A stretch of 64,000 bases of DNA from Streptococcus oralis (GTDB taxonomy: Bacteria; Bacillota; Bacilli; Lactobacillales; Streptococcaceae), in assembly GCF_023611505.1 (NCBI RefSeq), contig NZ_CP097843.1, forward strand, positions 1,999,153 through 2,063,152, in the 5' to 3' direction. Shown here one piece after another: positions 23,751-31,408 of the stretch. Numbering within the stretch: the first letter of the stretch is position 1; each line of letters opens with the position of its first letter. The notes under the pieces were generated by a model that saw only the letters and a list, made by a program, of their open reading frames with translations, was not told the origin of the DNA and did no database searches. The position numbers and the translations under genes were made by a program.

Positions 23751-25382
23751 TTAACGCTCCTGTTCACGCTTTTTCTGCTGGCTCGGTGCGCCCCTTAAAA
23801 TCTGGTCGATATTGCGTCTGACTGTCTGAAGCTCCTGCGCCCGCTGGCGTTTCTCCCGGTAGTCGTTATATCCGGCGTTCTTCTGGACGGTAAGCTGCTC
23901 AATCTCCCTTTGCAGGGCTTTGCTGGCTGGCAGCTTGGTTATTCCATGCTCCCGGAAATAACGGGCGGCTGTGTCCGCTATGATAAAATCGCTTTCGTGC
24001 TGTTCCCGGTAGGCTCTCCGGGCTTTCTCCGATTTCTGCGCTTTCAGACCGTCACGGGCGGGCTTCGTGCCGATATAGCCCAAAAGGTTGCGCTGCAATT
24101 CCTTTTTCTCCCGGATAGCGGCTTCCAGCCCTTTCAGTCCGGCAAGGCTCTCCTGCGTGGCGGTGTTGGCTGCGGAAATGGCAGCGTCCAGCTCGTCCGG
24201 GGAAGAAAAGCCATACTGCTGGTAGAGCATGAGGGTAGCCGACATCTGTTTGAGGTTGTGCATGGTCGCCCACTTCTCATAGCCCCGTCCTTTCCCCTCG
24301 GCTCGCTTGGCGGCTATGTCTACCATGCGCTGTACAGCGTCATTGTTCGGGGCGTTTTTCGCTTCTTTTTTCGTCCGTAAGCGGTCTTTGATACTGCCGG
24401 GGTATTCCGCTATGGCTGCGGGTTTTTCGGCGGCTCTGGCGGCGTTCTGCTCCAAAACGGAGAGGACAGCAGCCCGGTCAAAATCGTCCCCCAGCTTCCG
24501 GGCGGTAATTGGCTTCGTCCTGTCCGGCGTGAGGTAACTTAGCCGCCCCCGGCTCTCCTTGACGGTCACACCATGCCGGAGAAGCAGGGCGGCAAACTCA
24601 TCAAAGCCGGAAGCAGCGGCAAGGGCTTCCCGGATAGTCCGGCGCAGCTTCGCCTTATCCGTTTCAAACTTGGTCTGCCGGGGCGCGATACCGTCCGCAG
24701 CAATAGGGGCGTTGGCTCTGTCAAGGGCAGCCTGTCCTTTCTTCTGCGCCCAATACTCACGCTCGGTAATGCGTTCTTTGCTGCCGTTCAAAAGGTCTAT
24801 CTGGTAAAGCCCCTCGCTGTGGCACATCTCCATGACTTCGGCTTTCAGATAGTTCATAGCTGCGTCCGTACAGCGGTGCTTGCAGCCTGCTTTCCTGTCC
24901 GCTGGCCTGTCCATGTGGGGCAGCATGGGAACCTCCGCAATCCGCAGACTGTTAATGACGATATGCACATGGATATTTTCGGTGTGGCTGTGTCCGTCCG
25001 GGTGGGTGCAGACAAGGGCCTGGTGTCCGGGGAAATGCTCGGCGCAGAACTTCTCGCCCAGCTCCTGCGCCCGATCAACGGTCAAGCCGTTGTCCGGGCC
25101 GTCCCGTGGGTCAAAGCTGATGATGTAGTGGTGGCTCTTTACGTCCTCCCGTTTCTGGTTCTTGCCGTAGCGGAGATTGGAGCGCATACAGGCAACGGCA
25201 AAATCCTCCCCGCCACAATTCAGAGAGGATATGCGGTAGTCTACCCTCGGTATGAGCCGCCCGTCTGCGTCAAGGGTGGGCTTCATGGTAAACTCGTCAT
25301 GCTCGAATGTGAGGTATTTTTCAGCGTCCCCGTAGTTGGCATTTTTAGAGCTGATATGTTTGAGTATCGCCAACGGCTTCAC
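23751..25382 (-). CDS. Relaxase of the mobilizable element (Tn1549 type)
   Basis: The 543-residue protein starts with GTG at 25382 (MKPLAILKHISSKNANYGDA) and carries the HUH motif in DGHSHTENIHVHIVINSLR (His at about 131-137), preceded by KSHHYIISFDPRDGPDNGLT, typical of Relaxase/VirD2-family enzymes. The N-terminal tyrosines in NYGDAEKYLTF are candidates for the nicking residue. The C-terminal half is charged and helical. It overlaps the MobC gene by 38 bases. The combination with MobC, and the lack of any channel gene, shows the element is mobilized in trans. GC-rich codon use separates it from the ICE relaxase at 11.9-14.3 kb, to which it is only distantly related. Confidence 0.93.
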   Translation of the reverse strand: MKPLAILKHISSKNANYGDAEKYLTFEHDEFTMKPTLDADGRLIPRVDYRISSLNCGGEDFAVACMRSNLRYGKNQKREDVKSHHYIISFDPRDGPDNGLTVDRAQELGEKFCAEHFPGHQALVCTHPDGHSHTENIHVHIVINSLRIAEVPMLPHMDRPADRKAGCKHRCTDAAMNYLKAEVMEMCHSEGLYQIDLLNGSKERITEREYWAQKKGQAALDRANAPIAADGIAPRQTKFETDKAKLRRTIREALAAASGFDEFAALLLRHGVTVKESRGRLSYLTPDRTKPITARKLGDDFDRAAVLSVLEQNAARAAEKPAAIAEYPGSIKDRLRTKKEAKNAPNNDAVQRMVDIAAKRAEGKGRGYEKWATMHNLKQMSATLMLYQQYGFSSPDELDAAISAANTATQESLAGLKGLEAAIREKKELQRNLLGYIGTKPARDGLKAQKSEKARRAYREQHESDFIIADTAARYFREHGITKLPASKALQREIEQLTVQKNAGYNDYREKRQRAQELQTVRRNIDQILRGAPSQQKKREQER

Positions 25383-25743
25383 CTACTTTCTGCAAGACTT
25401 CAAACTTCAAGGCGGCAAGGTCGGCGGCGGCTCCCCGCACTTCCTTTTCCAGCCCCCGGTAGGGGCTTCCGTATTCGTTCAGGCTCCGGGCAATCTGGTT
25501 TAAGTTGCCGCCGATTTTCCCGTACTCTGCCGTGAGCTTGGAGAGGGCGGCAAGCAGCCCGTCATTGACCGGGGAAACGGTGACAATGGGGCGTATGGTC
25601 GCTTTCCGTATGGCTTGCCGGATAAACTCGGACTGGCTGATTTCATAAGCCGCCAGCCGCCCGGTGAAGTCGGCGTATTCTTCATCGGTCATGCGGGTCT
25701 TTACCACATGACGGCGGTGGGGCGTATTGTATTTCTTTCGCAT
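25345..25743 (-). CDS. MobC-like relaxosome accessory protein
   Basis: Start chosen at 25743 (MRKKYNTPHRRHVVKTRMTD), where AAAGGAGG lies 9 bases upstream; the longer frame crosses the palindromic region. The 132-residue protein has a ribbon-helix-helix N-terminal pattern (HVVKTRMTDEEYADFTGRLA, then SQSEFIRQAIRKA) and the MobC signature KIGGNLNQIARSLNE. MobC proteins open oriT and recruit the relaxase. The gene immediately precedes the relaxase and faces away from the oriT candidate at 25788-26055. Confidence 0.92.
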   Translation of the reverse strand: MRKKYNTPHRRHVVKTRMTDEEYADFTGRLAAYEISQSEFIRQAIRKATIRPIVTVSPVNDGLLAALSKLTAEYGKIGGNLNQIARSLNEYGSPYRGLEKEVRGAAADLAALKFEVLQKVGEAVGDTQTYQL

Positions 25744-25787
25744 GGTCTGTGACCTCCTTTCTCGCCCGACAGGGCGCATAGCAGGGT

Positions 25788-26055
25788 TTGGGGAAGGCAC
25801 TCCCCAACAAGATTCCCGCAGGGGCAAAAATAAGCGGAGAGCGAATTTTGGCACCTCGGTAGAATCTTGCTCTGAAAAACTCCGGCGTTCCCCGGCTCCC
25901 GTCCTTTCCGCTAACAAAACGTTTCAAAAGGGCTTTGCTACCCGCTATTCCGGCTTATCTTGAAAATTTTCCTTTCACTACCTACAACACCACGCAAAGC
26001 AAAATGGACGGAGATTTTTAGAATTTCCCCTCTATTCCCTACAACACCACGCAAG
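25788..26055. other. Candidate oriT of the mobilizable element: inverted and direct repeats
   Basis: The 533-base gap upstream of mobC (25744-26276) has no credible gene. It contains a perfect inverted repeat TTGGGGA (25788-25794) / TCCCCAA (25801-25807), a larger one CAAGATTC (25808-25815) / GAATCTTG (25862-25869), and a 17-base direct repeat CCTACAACACCACGCAA at 25981-25997 and 26039-26055. Position next to mobC and the relaxase makes this the natural oriT and operon-control region; which repeat is the nick region is not visible. Confidence 0.5.
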
Positions 26056-26189
26056 CCGGAATAGGCGGACAATGGCAGTATTTTTTTCTTTGATACCCTC
26101 TACGGATAAGTAAGGGATTTTGCCAACTGCGGCGGCTATTTTCCCTTTTGTTTTTTCATACTGGGGATTTTCAAAAATGCCAAACAGGA

Positions 26190-26231
26190 ACGAAAAAAAG
26201 CAGCAAATCTGTTGAATAGATTTACTGCTTT
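26190..26231 (-). terminator. Terminator after the HTH/sigma operon
   Basis: AAAGCAGCAAATCT (26197-26210) and AGATTTACTGCTTT (26218-26231) form a 14-bp stem with one mismatch and a seven-base loop. On the minus strand it is followed by seven T. It lies 46 bases after the stop at 26277. Confidence 0.85.
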
Positions 26232-26276
26232 CTGGTTGCCGGCGAAGCGGCGGTTATTCAGTTGTAGGCGGTAGGG

Positions 26277-26480
26277 CTATCTCCCAAAGCGGAACTTGAA
26301 AATAGCTGTGAGAAGCGTCTGGGTGATGTAGTCCTCTGTATCTTGGTCTACCCGTCCATTCACACGGGCGGCACATTGTATGCGGCGGCGGTAATACTGC
26401 AATACAGTTCCCACCGCTTCCGGCTCCCCGCTGGCGGCTTGGACGATTGTTTCATAGGGGAGAAGCCTATTATTTCTCAT
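26277..26480 (-). CDS. Small helix-turn-helix protein of the element
   Basis: Start at 26480 (MRNNRLLPYETIVQAASGEP) with a GGAGGG site 9 bases upstream; the longer open frame lies inside the sigma gene. The 67-residue product (IVQAASGEPEAVGTVLQYYR, then QDTEDYITQTLLTAIFKFRF) matches the small conserved helix-turn-helix proteins found next to the sigma-like gene in Tn916- and Tn1549-family elements. It overlaps the sigma gene by 11 bases, so the two are translationally coupled. It probably takes part in regulating the element's transfer genes. Confidence 0.8.
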   Translation of the reverse strand: MRNNRLLPYETIVQAASGEPEAVGTVLQYYRRRIQCAARVNGRVDQDTEDYITQTLLTAIFKFRFGR

Positions 26481-26916
26481 ATGCCATTCCCTCCATTTCC
26501 GCTTGGAGCTGCCGTAGGGCTTTTCGGATATGGTAGCCCGCTGTGCTGCGGCTGCGCCCGTACTGTCTGCCAATTTCGTGCTGTGGAATACGCTTGAAAA
26601 AGGACAGGTAAATCATTTCCCGCTCCCGTTCGTCCAGCCGTGACAGGGCTTCCGCAAGTAAACCGCTGCTGAAAATGACCGTATCGCCGCAAAGGGTAAG
26701 TATGTATTCCTCGTCCGGCTCCGGGGCTTGGAAATATTCATCTGTCGTGCCTAAAGGGTAGTGCTTTTCGTCTGTGAGGTATTCAAGGGATATTTCTCTT
26801 TTGTGCTTCCTGCTCCGTGTCCTCGCTGCGTTGATCGTTGCATTTCGGATAACGACTTTGCAAAAGGCATGGAAAGTGTACTCGATATGTTCCCGATATT
26901 CTTCTGTACAGGTCAT
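26470..26916 (-). CDS. Sigma-70-like regulator of the element
   Basis: The 148-residue protein resembles the sigma-70 family factors of Tn916/Tn1549-type elements: a basic region-2-like part (FCKVVIRNATINAARTRSRK; REISLEYLTDEKHYPLG) and a region-4 helix-turn-helix (LSRLDEREREMIYLSFFKRI, then HEIGRQYGRSRSTAGYHIRK). It most likely binds promoters of the element to control excision or mobilization. A decayed copy of the same gene type is present at 27985-28028. Confidence 0.88.
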   Translation of the reverse strand: MTCTEEYREHIEYTFHAFCKVVIRNATINAARTRSRKHKREISLEYLTDEKHYPLGTTDEYFQAPEPDEEYILTLCGDTVIFSSGLLAEALSRLDEREREMIYLSFFKRIPQHEIGRQYGRSRSTAGYHIRKALRQLQAEMEGMAYEK

Positions 26917-27022
26917 GGAAAATCCCCCTTTCCTCCCAAAAGGGCTGTGGCTGGTTAGTAGTTGCTTTTTATGATAGTAAGGGGCGGCAGCACTTTAGGC
27001 TGTCGCTCCTTGACTGCCTAAC

Positions 27023-27098
27023 TGCAAAACCGGGCGGGGCTGTCAACGGCGGGCGAAGCCCGTTCATCTTGACCGTTGACTGGCTCGGCCGGGTTTGC
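27023..27098. repeat. Long imperfect inverted repeat between sigma and methyltransferase genes
   Basis: GTCAACGG (27042-27049) and CCGTTGAC (27073-27080) are perfect arms. Inside lies GGGC-GAA-GCCC (27051-27061) and outside GCAAAACCGG pairs imperfectly with CCGGGTTTGC. The 76-base structure lies in a 204-base gap exactly where GC-rich coding gives way to AT-richer genes. It could be a bidirectional terminator, a single-strand origin or a recombination scar. Confidence 0.5.
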
Positions 27099-27120
27099 TA
27101 TTTATCCGGCAAACTTGAAT

Positions 27121-27888
27121 TTATTTTAAGCTATCACGTTTTACCTTTTTAAGCCTTACTATCATTACCATAGGAATTTCTTTATTGTTTTTGAAACATT
27201 CTTCATAAAATCCATCAATGACAAATCCAGCTCTGAAACAAAGGTTAAAAATATCTTGTATGGAACGATGATAATAAATCTGCTCCTCCGGCTGCCCTTC
27301 GATCGCTATATCATAGTAACTGTGCGGTGTCATATATTTTTCAGTCAATGTGATAAAACAAGGGTGCTGCGTTGCAAAGACAAAAATCCCGTTTTCCTCC
27401 AATAGTTCATAAACAGCCATAAAAAGCGGTTCAATATCCGTAATATCCATAATTGCCATATTAGAAACTGCTTTCGTAAAGGCTCGATTTCTTTTTAATC
27501 CTAATAAGCTTTCTCTATTGGTCGCATCCGCTACGCAAAACTCAATTTGTTTTGCATATTGTGATCGCCGTCTTTTAGCCAATTCTATCATTTTTTTGCT
27601 GTAATCAAAAGCGACGACCGAAGCGCCTCTCTGTGCAAGATACGAAGAATAATTTCCATTGCCGCACGCAATATCCAAAATGTAATCCGAAGGATCAGGA
27701 GAGAGAAGTTCCGTTACTTTGGGACGTACTACCTCTCTGTGAAATTCATTGGATTCGTCACCCATTGCATCATCCCAAAATTGTGCGTTTTTCTCCCAGA
27801 TCTTTTTGCTTTCCTCTGTTCCCATGTTCTCTCCCACTCCCAAAATTTGCCTTTTTGCTTCCATTAAATCTTCCTTACTATATTCCAT
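27121..27888 (-). CDS. Class I SAM-dependent methyltransferase
   Basis: The 255-residue protein has the SAM-binding motif YILDIACGNGNYSSYLAQRG with the acidic end of strand 2 (VVAFDYSKKMIELAKRR) and motif region FCVADATNRESL. It looks like a small-molecule methyltransferase of the UbiE/Tam type; nothing points to rRNA. The start has a GGAGGG site. Base composition is AT-richer than the mobilization genes, so it was probably acquired separately with the tet(32) arm. Substrate is unknown; a resistance-related role is possible only by location. Confidence 0.85.
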   Translation of the reverse strand: MEYSKEDLMEAKRQILGVGENMGTEESKKIWEKNAQFWDDAMGDESNEFHREVVRPKVTELLSPDPSDYILDIACGNGNYSSYLAQRGASVVAFDYSKKMIELAKRRRSQYAKQIEFCVADATNRESLLGLKRNRAFTKAVSNMAIMDITDIEPLFMAVYELLEENGIFVFATQHPCFITLTEKYMTPHSYYDIAIEGQPEEQIYYHRSIQDIFNLCFRAGFVIDGFYEECFKNNKEIPMVMIVRLKKVKRDSLK

Positions 27889-27984
27889 TGTTACCCTCCA
27901 TAACTTCTGATTGTTGCCGTCTTGACTATTATGTATCTTTTCTTTCCAAAATGGTATAGGCTTTTATTTTTATAATGCTGCAAA

Positions 27985-28028
27985 ACTTTTCTTCTGTAAG
28001 GTATTCAAAGGATATTTCCCTTTGCCGC
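27985..28028 (-). pseudogene. Remnant of a second sigma-factor gene
   Basis: Read on the minus strand, this short stretch encodes RQREISFEYLTEEK, closely matching HKREISLEYLTDEKH of the intact sigma gene at 26470-26916. No open frame of useful length surrounds it. It is a leftover of another element's sigma gene and marks a recombination joint between the mobilization core and the tet(32) arm. Confidence 0.7.
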
Positions 28029-28101
28029 CGCTATTGGAAAGCCAAAAGCAGCGGCTTTTTTACGCGATATGACCGAAAAGACTAGAAAGCAGGATATGTC
28101 A

Positions 28102-28556
28102 TCATTTGTCATTTCTTCTCAATGTAATAACTGCATGGCATATCAAGCCAAATACAAGAGAAAAACAGCCACCGCCAAATAGTGATGCTCCCCACCCTGC
28201 ACCCGACATTGTCATAAAACCGCCAACAAAGAAAATACCAATGCCAAGAAATATCCCGACACCATAAAAAAGTCCAATTGCCATATCATACTTATTAAAT
28301 TGTCGTTTCTCTTTTTTTCACATGTTTCCATTTTTGTTATTACCTCCTTCGCAAAATCGTCCATGTGGACTCCAAAAAGAAAACAAATTTTTTTCAACGT
28401 ATTTAAATCGGGTTCATTAACATCTCTCTCCCAATTCGATAGCGCCTGCCGGGTAACATTCAATTTCCCAGCCAGTTCTTCCTGTGTCATTCCCGATTGT
28501 GTTCGCAGATGACGTATTTGCTTTCCTGTTGTAATATCCGTCTGTTTCTGGTTCAA
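28102..28556 (-). pseudogene. XRE-family membrane regulator with a frameshift in an A7 tract
   Basis: The first part (28212-28556, TTG start with a GAGGAGG site) encodes an XRE helix-turn-helix (RHLRTQSGMTQEELAGKLNV; RQALSNWERDVNEPDLNTLK). The second part (28102-28284) encodes two membrane helices beginning MAIGLFYGVGIFLGIGIFFV. The two frames meet at seven consecutive A (minus strand) in codons for ETCEKK. One extra A would join them into a single protein of about 150 residues, as in related membrane-tethered XRE proteins. So this is probably a one-base deletion, though slippage on the A7 run could still make some full-length product. The gene lies just downstream of tet(32). Confidence 0.7.
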
Positions 28557-28637
28557 AATGGTTCCTCCTCTCTGATGCTGATTTTATCAATGATATTTCG
28601 CAATAGCCAGCAATGAACGTTTGCATTGCGCAAGATG

Positions 28638-30557
28638 TTACATTATCTTCTGAAACATATGCCGGATCTTGTCTAAACGGCTGTTCGGGCGGCGTGGCTG
28701 AAACACAGGCTCGCCGGAAGTTTCCTGATACCCTTTTAATTCTGTAATGCAGACACTTCTTCCATTTGTATAAAAATTCAAATCATTTCTATATTCACCA
28801 ATACAACGGGCAGGGATTTCCCCCTTAAAAATAACTTCATCTTTTTCAAGTCTGGTTGATTCAATGATTGCGCAATACTTTGGTGCGTCATTATAAGCCC
28901 GTGAAAGATATTCCTGCGGTGCAAAAAGGGTAAAGGAAAGGTATGGTTCCAACAGTTGTGTTCCTGCTTTTTTCAATGCCTGCTCCAACACGACAGGCGC
29001 AAGAAAACGAAAATCAGCGGGGGTGCTGACCGGGCTGTAATAAACTCCATAATCAAAACAAATTTGGCAGTCTGTCACTCCCCAGCCATATAAGCCCTGC
29101 TCCATTCCATAACGCACACCCTCCATGACGGCATTTTGAAAACTTTGGTTTAAATAGCCGAGAGATACCTCGCTTTTATATTGTGTTCCGCTTCCAACAG
29201 GAAGCGGTGTTACAGTCAAACCAATAGATGCCCAAAACGGATTCGGCGGCACTTCAATATGAATCGTGTAGCTCGCTTTTTTTTGCGGTCTTTCCAGATA
29301 AATAACCGAAGGCTCTTTCATAGCCACGCCCACATGATATTTTTCTTCTAATAGCGAACAAATAACTTCTAACTGTACTTTTCCCAAAAAAGATAATATA
29401 ATCTCATGTGTAACAGTATCAATGTCAAAATGCAAAAGAGGGTCTGTATCAGCAATCTCTGTGAGGGCATTTAACAGGGCTTCCCTTTGCTCCGGCTTTT
29501 GCGGCTCTACCGTTGTCCGAAGTAATGGCATGGGATTATCAATCCGTGTTTTGTGAGGCAGGAGTTTTTCATTTCCCAGAATGTCGTTCAGTTTCAAAGT
29601 ATCATCAGCTAAAATAACAATTTCTCCCGGACAGGCATGGTCAACCGGGACGATTTCACCATTTGACGGAATACACATTTCTGTAATCTTTATTTTTTCC
29701 TTTTTTGACAGCAGCAGGGTATCCCGTAAATGGAGCGTCCCATGATACAGGCGTAAATAAGAAAGCCGTTTTTTCCGCTCTGTATACTCAACCTTAAAAA
29801 CATATCCACATAATTCAGACTGAATATCGTCTGTTTCTGTAATGAAAGTTTCTGTAATCGCTTCAATCAGTTTTTCTGTTCCTAAATTGTCTTTTGCACT
29901 CCCATGATAAACAGGAAACAAAGAGCAGCATCTGGTTCTTTTGCACTTTTCATATTGTAATTCCTGTATATCCAAAGAATCCTCTGCAACATATCGTTCT
30001 AATAGTTCATCGCTTCCGGAAATAATCATATCCCATTTGTCCAAATCAGAAATATCGGTCATGGTTATCTTTGGCGACAGGGAAACCTCCTGCATGACAA
30101 TCATATCACTGGTAAGTTTATCTTTAATGCTTTGGTAAACACGCCGCAGGTCGATCCCATTTTGGTCTATCTTATTTATAAAGATAATTGTCGGAATGTC
30201 CATTTTCTGAAGCGCATGGAATAATATACGGGTTTGTGCCTGTACGCCGTCTTTTGCCGAAATGACTAAAACAGCTCCGTCAAGGACAGATAAAGAGCGG
30301 TATGCTTCGGTTAAAAAATCCATATGACCGGGAGTGTCCACGATATTGATTTTATAATCATTCCAGCAAAAAGAAGTAACCGCTGTCTGAATGGTAATTC
30401 CGCGCTGCCGTTCCAAAATCATAGTGTCTGTTCTTGTAGTTCCTTTATCCACGTTTCCTTGTTCCGCAATCGCTCCACTGGTGTACAGCAGGCTTTCCGT
30501 CAATGTTGTTTTTCCTGCGTCTACATGGGCGAGAATTCCAATATTGATTATTTTCAT
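28638..30557 (-). CDS. tet(32): Ribosomal-protection tetracycline resistance protein, Tet(32)-like
   Basis: The 639-residue protein is a complete EF-G-like GTPase of the Tet(M)/Tet(O) class. It has G1 [15 protein letters not shown], switch region [13 protein letters not shown]3 DTPGHMDF, G4 [10 protein letters not shown] and the C-terminal [20 protein letters not shown]. Such proteins bind the ribosome and displace tetracycline. From memory, internal stretches such as [20 protein letters not shown] fit Tet(32) better than Tet(O), Tet(M) or Tet(W). The last third is closer to Tet(W)-like sequence, so mosaicism cannot be excluded. The start has an AAAAGGAGG site. Expression is expected to be controlled by the leader and attenuator upstream (30594-30662). 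Confidence 0.9.
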   Translation of the reverse strand: MKIINIGILAHVDAGKTTLTESLLYTSGAIAEQGNVDKGTTRTDTMILERQRGITIQTAVTSFCWNDYKINIVDTPGHMDFLTEAYRSLSVLDGAVLVISAKDGVQAQTRILFHALQKMDIPTIIFINKIDQNGIDLRRVYQSIKDKLTSDMIVMQEVSLSPKITMTDISDLDKWDMIISGSDELLERYVAEDSLDIQELQYEKCKRTRCCSLFPVYHGSAKDNLGTEKLIEAITETFITETDDIQSELCGYVFKVEYTERKKRLSYLRLYHGTLHLRDTLLLSKKEKIKITEMCIPSNGEIVPVDHACPGEIVILADDTLKLNDILGNEKLLPHKTRIDNPMPLLRTTVEPQKPEQREALLNALTEIADTDPLLHFDIDTVTHEIILSFLGKVQLEVICSLLEEKYHVGVAMKEPSVIYLERPQKKASYTIHIEVPPNPFWASIGLTVTPLPVGSGTQYKSEVSLGYLNQSFQNAVMEGVRYGMEQGLYGWGVTDCQICFDYGVYYSPVSTPADFRFLAPVVLEQALKKAGTQLLEPYLSFTLFAPQEYLSRAYNDAPKYCAIIESTRLEKDEVIFKGEIPARCIGEYRNDLNFYTNGRSVCITELKGYQETSGEPVFQPRRPNSRLDKIRHMFQKIM

Positions 30558-30593
30558 GTGATTGTCCTCCTTTTACAGCCCCAAAAGGGCATA

Positions 30594-30662
30594 AAAATCC
30601 CCAGCAGTAAAATACTTTTACCACTGGGGATTATAATTTGCGGACATACACATATACAGCAT
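30594..30662 (-). promoter_or_regulatory. tet leader peptide and attenuator hairpin
   Basis: A 14-codon leader, MLYMCMSANYNPQW (30618-30662), ends inside a strong hairpin (ATCCCCAG / CTGGGGAT, about 30594-30632) followed by TTTTTAT. This is the arrangement of the tet(M)/tet(O) upstream region, where translation of the leader in the presence of tetracycline is thought to let transcription continue into the resistance gene. Confidence 0.8.
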
Positions 30663-30798
30663 ACACCTGTTTGTGATTGCTGTTTTTCGGATATGTCAAA
30701 ATTGATAAGGCAAAAGTATTCTTAAATTGGGTACAAAAAACCAAGCCCCCACAAAAGGGACTATCATAATCCTTTGTTCCCACTATTTGATTATAGTT

Positions 30799-30822
30799 TT
30801 ATTTAAGAATACCTTGCCGCAT
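30799..30822 (-). CDS. Seven-codon upstream leader MRQGILK
   Basis: ATG at 30822 with a GGAG ribosome site encodes MRQGILK and stops at 30799. Its coding sequence GGCAAGGTATTCTTAAA is repeated in inverted form (GGCAAAAGTATTCTTAAA on the other strand) about 80 bases downstream at 30710-30727. Similar short leaders precede tet(M) in Tn916. The long inverted repeat could form an alternative structure controlling readthrough to the second leader. Confidence 0.6.
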   Translation of the reverse strand: MRQGILK

Positions 30823-30851
30823 ATTTTTTACTCCTTTTTTGGAATGATGCT

Positions 30852-30857
30852 ATTATA
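30852..30857 (-). promoter_or_regulatory. -10 element of the tet promoter
   Basis: TATAAT on the minus strand, about 30 bases before the MRQGILK leader. A convincing -35 hexamer at 17 bases is not visible, so this is supported mainly by position and by resemblance to the tet(M) upstream region. Confidence 0.55.
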
Positions 30858-30919
30858 TCACATTAGTTTTAGGAAAGAAAGTACCTAAAAGAAATTTTTC
30901 TTCCCCTTATATGTAACAA

Positions 30920-31162
30920 TCATACCGACTTTCTGGCGTTCAGAATGGTTTCTGCTGTCTGCTGTGGTGTTTGGTTGGAATTGTCCAGCCAAAAGCCGAT
31001 CCGTGGTGTTGTCTGCATAAATGTATCGTATAAGGTTTCAACCGTAAAGCCGGAATAGCCTGTTTTCTCCCTGTATCGTTCCCTTCCTTTTATTGTTTCC
31101 ACATCTGGACAAAGAACGACAACCTCAACAGGGTATTTATGCGGCACAAAAAATATGTACAT
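30920..31162 (-). pseudogene. C-terminal fragment of a P-loop kinase-like protein
   Basis: The 80-residue frame (HKYPVEVVVLCPDVETIKGR, then FDTF-like YDTFMQTTPRIGFWLDNSNQ, ending AETILNARKSV) looks like the C-terminal part of a small ATP-binding or nucleotide kinase. It lacks the N-terminal P-loop, and its first residues (MYIFF) appear to come from a junction at about 31150. No ribosome site precedes the ATG. It is probably a non-functional remnant carried with the tet(32) segment. Confidence 0.55.
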
Positions 31163-31199
31163 GTAACTAATTCAACACATTTATAATTTGAATAGGGAC

Positions 31200-31228
31200 A
31201 TTATAGCATTTACTAAATACAAATTCAA
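31200..31228 (-). promoter_or_regulatory. Strong promoter near the right end of the mobilizable element
   Basis: Minus strand TTGAAT (31223-31228), 17 bases, then TATAAT (31200-31205) with TGC just before, an extended -10. It points into the kinase fragment and tet(32). Confidence 0.65.
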
Positions 31229-31278
31229 TGTATACGGAAATAAAGATATAAGGAGTGGGAAGGATTCCGCCGTAGTCG

Positions 31279-31320
31279 GCATTGTAGGAAAATCCAAAAG
31301 TTTAGATTTTCCCACAATGC
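31279..31320. repeat. 16-bp inverted repeat at the right end of the mobilizable element
   Basis: GCATTGTAGGAAAATC (31279-31294) and GATTTTCCCACAATGC (31305-31320) pair with one mismatch around ten bases. No convincing gene overlaps it. It may be a terminator-like structure or a recombination end feature. Confidence 0.5.
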
Positions 31321-31408
31321 TTATCTTTTGGTCTTTGGTTCGGAATAGTGTAGTGCTGGCGGTCTATCTCTTGTTTTCGGTTGCTTGCTTCCTTACCGTA
31401 CATGAGCA

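Noticed and set aside
24573..25535. A 320-codon plus-strand frame opposite the IME relaxase and mobC
   Set aside because: It is antisense to two recognised genes, has composition typical of a GC-rich shadow frame and lacks any domain pattern.
30569..30760. IS-element inverted ends around tet(32)
   Set aside because: The inverted repeats here belong to the leader/attenuator hairpins; no transposase gene or terminal inverted repeats flank tet(32).
31162..31200. A fifth copy of the ICE promoter box (GGGACA at 31195-31200)
   Set aside because: The hexamer 27 bases away is not a -10 element, the TTTA extension is missing and the position overlaps another promoter, so the match is coincidental.
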